This document shows, in pieces, positions 1 to 12,225 of a DNA stretch of 64,000 nucleotides. The position numbers and the translations under genes are program-made. The notes under the pieces are model-generated. The model was not told the DNA's origin, made no database searches, and saw nothing but the letters and a program-made list of their open reading frames with translations. Numbering within the stretch: position 1 is the stretch's first letter; each line of letters begins with the position of its first letter. Source of the stretch: Microthyrium microscopicum (Eukaryota > Ascomycota > Dothideomycetes > Microthyriales > Microthyriaceae); the NCBI GenBank assembly GCA_010405405.1, contig MU004237.1, forward strand, positions 1,437,345 through 1,501,344. Reading direction: 5' to 3'.

Positions 1-516
1 GGCAATGGCTCAGTGACATTGCTGAACTTACGAGACGTCCACTTGCCAAATTAGGAAGTCATCACAACTGAATGTATGACCTAGTACCTAGGTAGAGTTC
101 AAGAACCAATCGACTCTCAAGTCAAGTCGCTGAGTTTTGTATCCGTGAGCAACATCGAGTGCGGTAATTGTATCCAAGTGAGCAGTCGGTGTCAGGGTGA
201 GTCGAGGTCAAAATACTACCTGGTCATCCCTTCCTCATCTCTTCCCTCAACTCAAGTCTCTTGAACTTGACTGCCTGAGAAACATCAGTTACCGTGACGA
301 ATACACATGAGCAGTCTCTTCGTGTCCGAATTGGGGAAACCAAATTTTGTAAGCACTATATAATTTGACCTCCACCCAGAGTACCTCTCCATTACTTTTA
401 CAGTCCACTACCTCAACTCCTAAGCTTGTCTATACCCCATTGAATTTATCAACCAGTCTCGATTAAGAAAAGCTACACATTGGCCCCTTTTCCCATTGGG
501 TGTTTCACCACCAGCC
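1..516. other. Upstream region of the SNF2 gene
   Basis: No gene was seen here. Only the last part is likely to be the 5' leader of the SNF2-family gene that follows. A 120-codon open frame on the minus strand (420-782) lies mostly over that gene's first exon and looks accidental. Confidence 0.5.
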
Positions 517-3500
517 ATGACTGAACCATTAAGCTCCGGCAAGTTGCCCGACATCAAATATGACATCAAATATGATACCAACACTATCGTTCGCATGAGA
601 GCCATGACAGAGCAGCTCAAGAATCGCGGTATCAAAAATTTGAAGGACCAAGCTTTCAAACTGCTCAACTTGAATGATGACCATGACCTCAAGCAGCTCG
701 TGATTGGACACCCATGGTTTTGGAACCTTTGGTACAAATTCAGAGATGGCTTTGAATTGAATCCAAATGCTGTGAAAGGCAACTGCCCTACAGATGCGAC
801 AATTGCCGGTCAGAGTCTCGAGTACCATTTGGATGTGAGAAGTAAGTGAACGAATCGTCCAACCAGTGGTACTTACCAAGAGCACCTGTCATCTGCATTG
901 ATTTCAATCAAGTCGGCAAAGTTACTGGCTGGCGGGACTTGGCGTCCATCGACTACGATGTTTGACTTAGCAGTTTTGGTCACATACTAACTCCTCCAGG
1001 CATTCATAATTACGGCGATGACTCCCAGTGCTGCATGCATTCGGAAATTGATGCATTGACATGGATTACGTTTAACGTGCTCAGAAAACTGTCAGCCGTA
1101 ACATTAGCACACCCTCATACAGAAGAAGCAGCCCTTGGAGTGGTTAAGCTCCTCCTATGGCTTCGACAGCCTTATCGCACTACCAAAAAGGTTCCTCAGA
1201 CCGAAGCATTGGACGACTGTATCGAAAAAGAGCTTGGAATCCCACTTTATTTGCCCGACGAAGCGGCTTACAAACATGTCAACGTCTACAATCAAGTCTT
1301 CGTCCATAGAAACGGAAATTTCTTCAATACCAACTCGGACTGGAAAGACCCCGATCCCATTGAAGATGAGAACTCGCCAGTTGCTAGCGAAAAGACTGCG
1401 TTCAATTACGACTTGTTTGCCGGCACAAAAGAGGAACACCAAAAGCAAATCGACGCACTAGTCGCAAGTGCTCCCGAAGAGTCTAAGCCCACGTGGGAAA
1501 AGTGTCTGAAAGTCTCCCATCAAAACATCAACCACATTGGCGAGCTCGAAGCGTCTCCAAGCGTAGTAGAGCGCTCGTTGCATTTCGGCAGCTATACGGA
1601 GCTGGAGGACGATTGTCGGAAGCCTCAAGTCAACAAGAAGAAGTTACCAGCAGTCCCAGTCCTTGAATCTCAGCTGGCTCCATCAATCTCCTCTATCGAA
1701 CGAGCCCAACAACGTGCAGCAGCTGAAGAAATTGAGGAACTAAGAAAACGTACTGACGAGTTGAGTGACATGTCTGATCCTGGAATTTGGAACTTGACAT
1801 TCAAGGAATGCTGCGAACTCATCAATGTCAACCCCGAGCACGAATTCAAGAGACCTCCTCTGATGAACCAACCCTGGTATTTACTAGATCACCAGGTCGA
1901 AGCAGTGGCAGTGATTATCAAAAACATCATTCCTATCAAAAAGATTTCACAAAACTACGATCTCAAGGACCCTAGACGAGGATTCCTTCTGGCAGATGGC
2001 ACAGGCCTTGGTAAAAGCATAGAAGTGTTCGCATCAATACTGACTCTGATTCACAAGCGTCTCGAACTTCAAAAAAACTACCCGCATCTTCTGGAGGATG
2101 TGGAGGCACAATGGCCAGACAAACCACATCTCGTGGTATGTCCTGCGGATCTGGTGCTTGACTGCGTGCGAAATATGAAGAGCTGGTCTTCTGATGTACA
2201 TGTCATTCAGTATGACGATCGCATGAAGATGGATTTAAAGGAAGCAGTCTCCGGACCCAGCAACAAGAAAGGCCCACACCAAACCATAGTGGTCTGTTCA
2301 TACCCTTTTTTAGTTGCACGACATGGTACCGGAGGCAAGGCACAGCAGAAAGCTCGCAAAACTTCGGGAGAGAACAAGAATTCGAGCTCTGTCACTAAGA
2401 AGATTATGTCAAAGCCTAGCTTGCAAGGCATTTTCGGTGGAGTATGGGCAGATGAAGGCCACTATCTTAAAGGTAGAGGTTCCACCCGCACTCAAACTAT
2501 GCTCGAGCTGAGAGCATCCTTTTACGTTCTGATCACTGGTACTCCAATTCACAATATGAGCAGCGATCTGGAGGCGCAAATGGACTTCCTCGTTGATCCT
2601 TACAAAGCTGAAGCTTATATCAGAAAAAGATGGACTGGAAAGCATATTCCTTTTAGTTGGGACCCTTGGACAGTATCTGTCGGGGAGGATGAAAAATGGG
2701 TATATGCCACTCGGTACGGAATGGCAAGCATTAGAGACAAGGAAAAAGGCCCCGAGCAAAACGAGATGATCAAAAATGCAATGCGGCCATTCACTATTCG
2801 ACGCTCTACCACTACGGTGGTAAATGGTAAGGCCATTGGTGAGGACATTCCTCATCGTGTCATACGCAAAAACGATCTAATGGGAACTCCCGCGCATGTG
2901 GCGATGAAGAGAAAGGTGATTTTGCGTATTTATCCAGACTACGACAGCCCTGAATTCAGATTCGCCTTTGACACCGAAAGACTACGAGTGTTCACGCATG
3001 CAACGTTTTGCACGGCCCTTGAAAACGTGCAACTGATGTCAAAAGATATCGCTAAAGCGTGGAGCATAGTTCAGGTTTGTAATCCGGAAGATTCACTTCG
3101 AGAGTACTTCAGATTTCTCTGCGAAAACGACCGTAGATTCGCAGCCAAAGAAAAGCCGGAGTTCTTTGAAGCAGCGAGCGATGAAAAGTTGCTGTCCTAT
3201 GTAGTCGACCGCTCCGTCAAGCTTCAGCTCCTAGCTTATGACCTTGGTGTTCGAGTTGTTCTACAACGGAAAAAGATCATCATTTGGGTCTTCTGGCCTT
3301 GCATTCAGCTCCTGGTGCTGGCTTTCCTTCGATCATTGGGCCTGAAAGCGGCGGCCTTTCATGCTCAGCTAAGTCAAGATGCTCGTCAACGATTAGTCAA
3401 GAAATTCAATGAAGAAGACGGTATAATCAACGAACCCTTGCTAACTGGTGCATTGCTAACTTTCGCCAGATATTATGATCCTCGTCATGAATTACAATGT

Positions 3501-3966
3501 CGCGTCTGAAGGATTGAATCTTCATTTCAAGTGCCATACAGCAATCTTGCTTTGTCGGGCTGCATCTCAACCTGCGGAGGAACAAGCTCAGGCTCGCATA
3601 TGTCGGTTATTCCAGACAATGCCACAGACCATCATTCTCTACATGGAACACGGCACTGCTGATGTAAATCAAATGCTGTGGAACATGTTCAAAGATGCTC
3701 CTCAGACTGGTACCTGGCTGGATATGGACAAAATCAAAGCACAAAGCGAAAGCGGAAAAGTGCAAAAGCGCTCCTTTGAATCTTCAGATCTAGAGGAGGA
3801 TGCTGATGAGGGGATTGATGACAGAGATGAGTACGCAGAAGTTCTCAGTGCTGCCGCAGTGTTAAGTAGAGCTCAGCTGGCCAAGGTTGGAGTGAATGAG
3901 GCGTCTCGAAAACAAAAGGCAGCTGATGCGAAGAAGGGTCAAGCCGAAGCTAGCAATGCGATGTAG
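517..3966 (+). CDS. SNF2-family DNA-dependent ATPase/helicase
   Basis: Likely a chromatin or DNA-repair motor that translocates on double-stranded DNA using ATP, acting in the nucleus. My model has exons 517-841, 1000-3420 and 3470-3966, about 1080 residues. Both junctions keep frame (codon AGC at the first, GAT at the second), with ACTAAC and GCTAAC branch sites. The first ATG could instead be at 496. Helicase motifs are in order: I as DGTGLGKS near residue 440 (DEMGLGKT is usual), II as DEGH near 592 (usually DEAH), III as TGTPIHN near 621, V as ASEGLNLHF near 926, and VI as QARICRLFQ shortly after. The acidic C-terminal tail ends in an Ala/Lys-rich stretch. No RING or chromodomain was seen. 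The unusual motifs I and II resemble divergent fungal SNF2 paralogues rather than the core remodellers. That placement is inference. Confidence 0.88.
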
Positions 3967-4523
3967 TTTTGTTTATAAGGCTCCCAGGCATTGGCCTTTT
4001 TGCTGGGACGAAACAAAAATAACTCTCAAAACGGTGTTAGAGTTGGCAACGGGTTGATGTGTTCACGGAAAAGAAATTGAAGTCATGTATGAAATCAATA
4101 TTCAGTCTCGAACTCTCTCTTTAGATTTCCCGTGCCAGTCATCGTTGCTAACTGTCTTCTCACCCTTGCAATTTGAGCGTATTTCATACTATGGTTTGAG
4201 CAGCAACGAGGAGTAAGTACTCCAATTATCTTCTTCTTATCCTCATCAGGCTAAACTTTAAAGCAAAGCCTTTTCACAATCTTGCGTTTTGAAGGCATTT
4301 TGTGACGGCACATCACTTGAATCGAAAACGACATCCCTCATTGCTTTCGTAATACCAGAATGAAACACCCATATCGCGCTAAAAGGATATTACGCGAAAC
4401 TCGTCGCTTCGTGGAGCTTCACGAAGCCTCAACTTAGCATCTCATCCACGATGGATATCAAACAGTTTAATGAGTATCAAGACAATGTGCCACCTTCCAT
4501 GTCCCATCCAAGAAGCGCTGCCC

Positions 4524-4865
4524 CACAACCCAGCAGCTCGAAGGCATTCCAATGCGGCGCCCTATCAGCGATAAGCAGTACGCATCCTATTTGTCTTCGA
4601 GATGAAGGTGGAGCATTCACGGCACAGCTTATAGCTTGTTATAAGGCAACGTAGATCGAAGGCACTTTAAGGTGACACCTTTCTAGCAATGTAACGGGAA
4701 CTTTAGATTGTGCACCAAGGAACCAAGATAAAACTCTATTAGACTTAGAGGGTACATATATGAGGATCAGCAAGTGCTTCGCAACAAACCTAGAAGCTCG
4801 AAGGCATGTCATGCGGGCTTTCTAACAGCTTTGAGATGAATCCATCCTAATTACCTTCGAATTTA
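4524..4865. repeat. Diverged direct duplication, two ~85 bp copies
   Basis: Copy 1 is about 4524-4610 and copy 2 about 4780-4865. Both carry CAAC..C..AGAAGCTCGAAGGCAT-like sequence, an ATGCGG block, then ATCCTA and CTTCGA. By eye about two thirds of positions match. No open frame is shared, so this looks like a non-coding duplication that has decayed. Confidence 0.35.
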
Positions 4866-5163
4866 TCATTTGAAAGACATGCATACAAAGTAAGAAACGA
4901 GTACTTGACAACTCTGATAAACCTGATAACTATGAACATGCTTAAAATAGGATGGCATCTCAACTTAGACTCTAGTAGCAACAAGAATGTCTAACACCAA
5001 GAAAATGCCTCAGAAATCAAGTCTGAAGCCGAAGCATCTCAGTCGTCGTTATTGTCGAGGTGATTTTCAGGATATTGCGAGCACTTAGTGAGTTCATAGC
5101 CACTCTGAGTTGGTGGCATGACCCAGCAATGACTTCGAAGTCATAGGATTTAACCGTAGAGGA

Positions 5164-5846
5164 TCATATTGAAAGATGTGATTTCTCGTCGGGATACCTC
5201 AACCGGAATTTGATGTTCAGATCTTCAGACCTGACAATTCGAATCTCAGGTTCTTTCCTCGTTGCTGAAGAGTCTCTGTTGCTAAAGAGGAATCCATTCA
5301 GATTCCCTTCGAGACTCTTGGGTGTTACATAGCATCTGGAATGTAAATGCAGAGATGTTCTTATGATTCCAACTACTGGCCGAGGACAGCTCCAATTAGC
5401 TATCAAGAAGACGATCTGAAGGTTTGCTACCAGGATCAGGAACTGCCGCTCAAATCGCATATTAGGATTCCTGGAGTCGAAAAATAGATAGACTCAGTGG
5501 TTGTGGTGCTCTGGAAATTCGAAGGCAATTGAGCCTGACTCTCATCGAGTGAGGAACGGGAAGCATCTTCATTGGCTTCAAGATGACTGATTGAAATATT
5601 TGGAAAGCAGGATTTGAAGTAGCTACTGAACTGGTTTCTCAGCTTGCTATTTGAACTATCGGCAGGTCTAAAGAAGATGAACCAGGAAGATAGTTCGAGT
5701 TGATTCTCTTTCAGACAATGGTTTCCCCATACATATCCCCGAGAAACCAGCTTGCAAGTCTGAATATCATAATCATGTCTGTGTTTGGAAGCTTCTCCAC
5801 AACATGCCTCTCTACATAGCAGAAGTCCGAGTGCCTTCGACTTCAT
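5164..5846 (-). CDS. Doubtful hypothetical gene (two overlapping frames)
   Basis: Two minus-strand open frames, 5436-5846 (136 codons, Cys-rich start) and 5164-5460 (98 codons), overlap in different frames. They could be two exons of one small gene, but I found no clear donor and acceptor pair that joins them in frame. Neither resembles a family I know. Composition is like the surrounding non-coding DNA, so chance is the likelier explanation. Confidence 0.15.
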
Positions 5847-7102
5847 GTCATGGTTTGGAACTTGCTTTGTGGATGCGGTAAGTTGGTATGGTGTAGATTT
5901 GGCCAGTTATAGGGGAATGGGGAGCTAAATGCCAGTGAGTGATATTGAAACGATACTTCAGAGCTCCTGGCTGGTCGATCACCCCGGAGTCAGTATGAGG
6001 TCAAGTCCCTGCATGTTGGGAAAGCCCAGCATGTGTCAATCATAGAAGGCACGACAGGTACCTGTCAACCAAATCAAGTAATTTTGTCCCAAATCAGACA
6101 GTTCAGTAATCCGCGTCTCCGCAGTCTTTATCGACACGAGACACTAGCATGATCCGCATGGTCCAGGATTCTCCAGGTTCGTTTCAACCATCCTTGGAAC
6201 TAGGAAGACAAGCTGATTTCACGAGAACAGTACCGGTTGAAAGGAACAGCAGTACAGAATGCGGCTCGGCCAGTAGGTAGCGTCTGACATTGTCTGTACC
6301 TTTGTTGACCAACCAGGAATCGTAAAGGGCCAAGATCAACCATCTGCAACTAGACTAAGACAAGATGGCCGAGGAATAGTTCACAGGCAAGACTGGCAAG
6401 AGACTCAGAAACAGGCTGCGGATCCGCGATATCGAGTGGCGTCCGGAAGGGTAGTAGCTGATTGTGGGGTAAGCAGTAAGACTAAGCTGGTAAATCCGTA
6501 AAAATGCCCCGCCATCTCCAGATATATCCACGTTTTGGGCTTTCTTTTTGCTTTTTCTCGCCTCCAAGGCTGACGACTCTAGCAGCTGATTGGTGGATAT
6601 GACACCTTCAAGGCTCAATGGGTATTGCGTGCAGGGGATCTAGCTCCATGGGTCCTTGGTCTTTTTTTCTTCGCGATGTGCTTATGATCGGCGGACCCGC
6701 GGTCGTTTGACGCTGAAAGAGGTCTGCTCTCACTGGTAATACTGGTATTTGGTTGCTTGGGAAGAAGGTGGACATGTTCTTGATCCTGTGATGTTAACTT
6801 GCATCCGCGAAACCATTGGTGACAGCGGGGCCAGGCCGAGTATAGCGGATGCGCGGTGCGGGTCTTGCCTCGTTGCACCGCACGACGATGGGAGAAGGAG
6901 GAGGAGGCAATTGATGTCAAGTGTTCGGGCTATGACATCTAAGATCGTGGTTTGTATATGAACCCATTGCCCCTTCCTCCAACCCCGCATTTATTGTTAC
7001 CCATTACCTCACCTATCCAACCCTTTTCTTCCTCTAATATACAAACTCTTCAACCACTGCTTTTTGTTCGTGATACCCATCTGCTTTTGTAAACTATCAA
7101 TC

Positions 7103-8754
7103 ATGACGAGCACTACTCTCAAAACCCCCGCCACGGGTGATTATGAGCAGCCAACCGGCCTGTATGTCTTTCCCCCCGAAGCACGAGTCAGATGGAGAAC
7201 GAAAACTAACTGACGTTTCTAGCTTCATCAACGGCGAGTTCGTAAAGGGCGTCGAAGGCAAGACCTTTGAGGTCATCAATCCCAGTGACGAGTCCGTCAT
7301 CTGCTCCGTCAGCGAGGCTACCGAGAAGGACGTCGACATTGCCGTCAAGGCTGCTCGTGCTGCCTTTGAAGGAGAATGGCGAAAAGTCACTCCTGAAGAT
7401 CGTGGAAAGTACCTTCACAAGCTCGCCGACCTCTTTGAACGCGATCTCGAAACTCTCGCCGCCATTGAGACGCTAGACAATGGCAAAGCTTTCTCTATGG
7501 CCAAGGGTGATGTTGGCATGTGTGTCAGCACACTCCACTACTACGCTGGCTGGGCAGACAAGATAGAGGGTAAGGTTATTGATACCAACCACGAGACTTT
7601 TAACTACGTCAAGAAGGAACCAGTAAGTCTTAACACACGAAGCACTCTTGTGGTGAAGTCTAATATGACAGATCGGTGTTTGCGGTCAAATCATTCCATG
7701 GAACTTCCCACTTCTCATGTGGGCATGGAAAATCGGTCCAGTCCTTGCCACTGGCAACACAGTCATTATCAAGTCCGCCGAACAAACACCTCTCTCCGCT
7801 CTCTACGCCGCCAAACTCGTTAAAGAAGCTGGTTTCCCCAACGGTGTCGTCAACATCATCTCCGGCTTCGGCAAGGTCGCTGGTGCCGCCATCTCCTCAC
7901 ACATGGATATCGACAAAGTTGCCTTCACTGGCTCCACAGTCGTTGGTCGCCAGATCATGAAGGCTGCTGCCAGCTCCAACTTGAAGAAGGTCACCCTCGA
8001 GCTTGGTGGCAAGAGCCCTAACATTGTCTTTGACGATGCTGATATCGACAACGCCATCTCCTGGGTTAACTTTGGTATCTTCTTCAATCATGGCCAGTGC
8101 TGCTGTGCCGGCTCAAGAGTCTATGTGCAAGAAGGTATCTACGACAAGTTTATGGCACGCTTCAAGGAGCGAGCATCCAAGAACGTTGTTGGTGATCCAT
8201 TTGGCTCCGATACCTTCCAGGGACCGCAAGTCTCACAAGTACAATTCGACCGCATCATGAGGTAAGCCATTTCCAATCCTTTCACCATTTACAGTCACTA
8301 ACATTTCCTCAGCTACATCGAACACGGCAAACAATCCGGCGCCACCGTTGAAACCGGCGGCAAACGCAAGGGTGACAAGGGTTTCTTCATCGAGCCCACC
8401 ATTTTCTCCGGCGTCAGCGAAGACATGAAAATCGTTCAAGAAGAAATCTTTGGCCCCGTCTGCTCCGTCAGCAAATTCAAGACCGCCGAAGAAGTCGTCA
8501 AGGCCGGCAACAGCACTACTTACGGCCTCGCCGCTGCCGTACATACCTCCAACATCAACACGGCCATTGAGGTGTCAAATGCGCTCAAGGCTGGCACTGT
8601 CTGGGTCAACAGTTACAACATGCTACACCACCAATTGCCATTCGGTGGCTACAAGGAGAGCGGTATTGGACGGGAGCTTGGTGAGGCTGCACTAGAGAAC
8701 TATTTGCAGACAAAGACTGTGTCTATCAGACTTGGAAATGCTCTTTTCGGTTAA
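7103..8754 (+). CDS. NAD(P)+-dependent aldehyde dehydrogenase
   Basis: Oxidises aldehydes such as acetaldehyde to the carboxylic acid, feeding acetyl-CoA synthesis. Exons are 7103-7161, 7223-7622, 7672-8261 and 8313-8754, giving 496 residues, the usual length of the class 1/2 ALDH family. All three introns have GTATGT, GTAAGT or GTAAGC donors and join in frame. The Rossmann segment [10 protein letters not shown], the general-base motif ELGGKSPN near residue 264, the catalytic Cys in GQCCCAGS near residue 297 and the C-terminal [13 protein letters not shown] are all intact. I see no clear mitochondrial presequence in the short N-terminus, which suggests a cytosolic enzyme like Aspergillus AldA. 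The small first exon with an early intron is common for fungal orthologues. A TATA-like TAATATA lies about 65 bases upstream. Confidence 0.96.
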
Positions 8755-8928
8755 GGAATAGGTTGCGTGATGTATTTGATGTGGTTATGAGAATGATACT
8801 TCTTTTGTACATAATTTAAAATGGCCTACAATATATTGCCAAATAGTTGAATTGAGTCTTTCCTTGCCTCATTTACTCCTACAAATGTATCTGATGTTAT
8901 AGTATATCACTATATCTTGACAACCCGC

Positions 8929-10658
8929 TCAGCTAGCTGAAACCACACTGTTTGCAGGATCATCTTTCTCCATAACCACTGCTCCACTCTCAATCGTCGT
9001 CCACTCTTCGTTCATCTTCCTCAACATTCTCCCCAGAAGATAACCATATGACAATCCAAAGATATGGTTAACGTGATCCAACCGTGGCGTCTTCGCCAAC
9101 CTCATACTGACCACCTCAGCAACGACCAATCCCAGCACCATCACCAGACCATCTGCCTCTACCGGTCCTAGGCCTAGGACATTCAACCGCCTACTATCCT
9201 GCAGTCCTTGATATGCGCCAAATAAGCCCAACACCGCTCCTGAGGCACCAAGACTGGCATATAAACCATTTCGCTTCATTACGTGCGCACCGAGGGCCAC
9301 TGCATTCGCGTAGATGCCAGCCCCCACATAAATAGCGAGAAAGTTCGTGGTGCCAACTTCATCATGCAACGGCATGCCTATGCTGAAGAGTAGAGCGGTG
9401 TTGATGGCCAAGTGCCATATCCAGCGTTGGTGGCTGAAGACGGCGGTTAGGAGGGAGATGGTGCTGGGTGAAGAGGCGAGGAGGAGGAAGTGCCGGTTCA
9501 TGAAATGCCAGAAGCGTGGCTGTTTCCAGGCGAGGCACACGAGTAGGTTGACAGCTGTTATGGCGGCGCAAGTTAGGAGAGCTGGTGTGGGGTTGAGGGG
9601 GTCGTATTGTGGGGGTGTTGAGGATGGTGGGTGGACTTCTTGGGGCGAGAGGAAGAGGAGTAAGAAGGTGATTGAGAGGAAGGCGAATGTTATGGGGCGC
9701 ATGAGGGTGCGGAGCTGGGAGGGGATTTAGTATGAAGGGAGAGAGCTGGAATGGGTGGTGAACATACGCGATTGGGATTTTGCTTGACGGCTTCGGGGTC
9801 AAAGTCTAACGTTGCTTGTTGTTCGAGCTTGTCCCACGTAGCTAACTTCTCATCCCGTCGTTCTGCGAGTGCGATTTGATGGTTTATAATCGCTAGGTGC
9901 GTTTCCTCGAGTTCGCGGATTGCTTTCTCAAGCTCATCTTGCTTCATCGTCATTTCCGCATCAACTTTATCCACACTCTCCATCGCCGTATCGTTGGTAT
10001 ACTGGATCAGCGCGCCCTTGATATGTCGCCTCTTCCTATTCTCACGCCATTCCTCCACCTTTTTTGCCAGCCGTTTTGCCTTTTCTTGTGGGTCATCTTC
10101 GTTTTCCTTCACAGAATTTTTGTATAGCCAAGAATTCGCTGCCTTCTCCTCGAGTTCGGCTCGTAATTTATCGTCTTCTGCTAGCGCGTACTCTGCTGCT
10201 GCGGCAGCTTCGTCGGCTGGGTGGTGGAAGCGTAGCCAGGAGAGTGCACGATTGCCTTGTTCTTCGGTGATTTCGGGGTAAGCAGGTATATGCAAGCCGG
10301 CATCAACGAGGGTGCCACTGATGCGGCGTTTATGAAGCTCGTATATCACTGCGTTGCCGGTTCTGACGTCGATGCTTGGCCCGAATATGGCACGGATTTC
10401 GAGGGCGGGGACGCGCTGGGTTTGCGCAACTGGTGCCGTTCGTCGAAGCCTTGGAGCTTGTAAATTTCTCGAGGTTTTCGACCGAGTTGAATTTCGCGGT
10501 GCGGCATATTGTTTTCGTGAGAGGCTAAAGTCCCTTATAGCTGACCGTTTCCAGCTCAGACTTTCGGCGAGCGGAGGTAGGATGCGGCATGTTGGACGGA
10601 GGGTGTTTTGGAAGCCCACACAGGGCTGACGGAAGATCCCAGCCCAGACATTGTTCAT
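8929..10658 (-). CDS. PCP1: Mitochondrial rhomboid serine protease (Pcp1/Rbd1/PARL type)
   Basis: Intramembrane protease of the mitochondrial inner membrane. The yeast homologue processes Mgm1 and Ccp1. Exons on the minus strand are 10658-9768 and 9714-8929, joined in frame across a 53 bp intron (donor GTATGT), about 558 residues. I chose the ATG at 10658 because the peptide from there is Arg/Ser-rich and lacks early acidic residues, like a presequence. An open frame runs further upstream to 10823. A long charged coiled-coil region (roughly residues 180-290) precedes the multi-helix rhomboid domain. The catalytic dyad is visible: Ser in LGASGAVLG near residue 455 and His in VNHIFGLSYG near 515. 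The C-terminal end converges on the ALDH gene with only about 175 bases between. Confidence 0.88.
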
Positions 10659-11025
10659 TTCGGGTGGTTTTGCGCGTCTCCCGGAAGTAACACCATAGTT
10701 GTACGCAGGGTGGATGTGCTTGAGGAATGAAGCTATCACGAACCTCCTGATTGGGGCTGGGATGATGTTGTAGATTTTCAAAGTCACGTGCCGAAAGGTA
10801 TACACATGTGCAATGTTGACCAATTTTTATCAAGAGCATCGAATATATCCAGATGTTATGATGAAATCTGATTAAGATTTGAAATAGACTTGACATCCTC
10901 ATCATGAGTAAATTGCTACGATGGCCATATATACAAATTTGACCGATGCGATGAGCAGATAGTCATGGATCTGAGATCATCAGCTCCTGTATACTAGTTA
11001 GTACTGGCATATTTACCTCAAGTCA
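10659..11025. other. Spacer upstream of the rhomboid gene
   Basis: Promoter-sized stretch between the rhomboid start and the minisatellite. The open frame that continues upstream of the chosen rhomboid ATG to 10823 is probably leader sequence. Nothing else was recognised. Confidence 0.4.
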
Positions 11026-11193
11026 GCTAGATTCAAGACAGCGAGATTCAAGACAGCGAGATTCAAGACAGCGAGATTCAAGACAGCGAGATTCAAGACA
11101 GCNNNNNNNNNNAGATTCAAGACAGCGAGATTCAAGACAGCGAGATTCAAGACAGCGAGATTCAAGACAGCGAGATTCAAGACAGCTAGATTC
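11026..11193. repeat. 15-bp minisatellite with an assembly gap
   Basis: Unit AGATTCAAGACAGCG, 15 bp. Five copies precede a run of ten N (11103-11112), and five full copies plus a degenerate one follow. Outer copies have CTAG instead of CGAG. The unit length is a multiple of three, so every frame without a stop stays open through it, which explains the spurious open frames here. The array lies between the stop of the short-chain dehydrogenase and the start of the rhomboid gene. The N run indicates that the true copy number is unknown. Confidence 0.95.
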
Positions 11194-12225
11194 ATGCCAT
11201 CTTTCCAGGCACAAACGGATGGCCAGCACTCAATCCACCACACACCGGGATCGATTGCCCATTAACATAACTAGCCTCATCACTCGACAAAAACAAAACC
11301 ACACGCGCCACTTCATCCGCAATGCCACCGCGTCGTAGAGGATTCAATTGCCCAATCTTTCTCTCCGTCCCCCGTGTCCGGGCCATCTCATACATCGGCG
11401 CTGTCATACCGGTCTCGATGATTCCAGGGCAGATGGCATTACATCTTATACCTGTGCCCGCCAGTTGGTATGAGATAGTTTGAACCAGTGACATCACAGC
11501 TGCTTTCGATGCAGCGTAGTCTGATGCGCCCGCATTTGATCGAATGCCAGCGACGGAGGCAGTTCCTATGATGGAGCCGGTCGGATATGGTTTATTCTTC
11601 ATCATAGCCTTCGCAGCATGTTTCGCGGCCAAAAAAACACTACAACTTCGTCAGTCCCCCTCTCACATGTGCACAAAATCATACATACCCAAGCGCATTA
11701 ATTCTCATAACCTCCATAAACCCCTCCGCCGTCGTCTCCGTAAACAACTGCCCACTCGCAACACCCGCGTTCGCAAAAAACACATCCAATCGCCCATAAT
11801 CCTTCACTGCTTCTCCAACCACCTTCTCCACCGCTGCCTCGTCCGCAGCGTCAAATTGGCGAGTGTGGATGTCGACAGATGGATAGAGGGATGCTAGCTC
11901 CTTTTTGTGCGTGGCAAGGTTGTTGTCCATGAAATCGCAGACGTAGATTGCGCGGGCGCCGTTTTGTGCGTATTGGTGGACTGTGGCGCGACCAATGCCT
12001 AGGGCGGAGTTTGCGCCGGTTACGATGCAGACTTTACCGCTCATGCGACTAATTGCCAATTAGTTCGTTGCGTGAGGAGAGGATGGGAAGCACTTACGGG
12101 CCTGCTGATGGTCCCGCTATGTGCCGTATTTGGGGGATATCTTCGAACATGCCTGGTGTTGCTGGAAATCCTTCAACGAGCTCTTTACTTAGGACTGGCG
12201 GGGTGGTTTTCTTTGCTGACGACAT
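11192..12225 (-). CDS. Short-chain dehydrogenase/reductase (classical SDR)
   Basis: NAD(P)(H)-dependent oxidoreductase of unknown substrate. Exons on the minus strand are 12225-12098, 12048-11689 and 11639-11192, giving 311 residues. Both introns are 49 bp, with GTAAGT and GTATGT donors, and join in frame. The classical motifs are intact: cofactor site TGANSALGIG, NAG in FFANAGVAS, catalytic Ser in TASVAG, YAASK with the catalytic Tyr and Lys, and CPGIIETGM. The first exon adds about 43 residues before the Rossmann fold and is rich in Pro and Lys. An internal ATG at 12044 right at the fold is an alternative start. The TGA stop sits inside the first degenerate unit of the 15-bp minisatellite, so the 3' untranslated region is largely repeat. 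Neighbours give no hint of a pathway. Confidence 0.9.

Larger units (their letters stand above)
3967..7102. other. Gene-poor interval with decayed repeats, then ALDH promoter
   Basis: About 3.1 kb with no convincing gene. Two stretches, about 4524-4610 and 4780-4865, look like diverged direct copies of each other; both contain AGCTCGAAGGCAT followed by an ATGCGG block. Minus-strand open frames at 5164-5846 are entered separately at low confidence. The last few hundred bases are pyrimidine-rich on the plus strand and contain TAATATA at 7035-7041, about 65 bases before the aldehyde dehydrogenase ATG, a plausible TATA element. Confidence 0.5.

Noticed and set aside
4451-4654. 67-codon frame in the gene-poor interval
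   Set aside because: Overlaps the decayed direct repeat and shows no protein-like features.
6355-6990. Several overlapping minus-strand frames upstream of the ALDH gene
   Set aside because: Mutually overlapping, without family resemblance, in the promoter region.
11013-11243. Open frames encoding LNLAV/CLESR repeats
   Set aside because: Pure product of the 15-bp minisatellite, whose unit is a multiple of three; it also crosses an N run.
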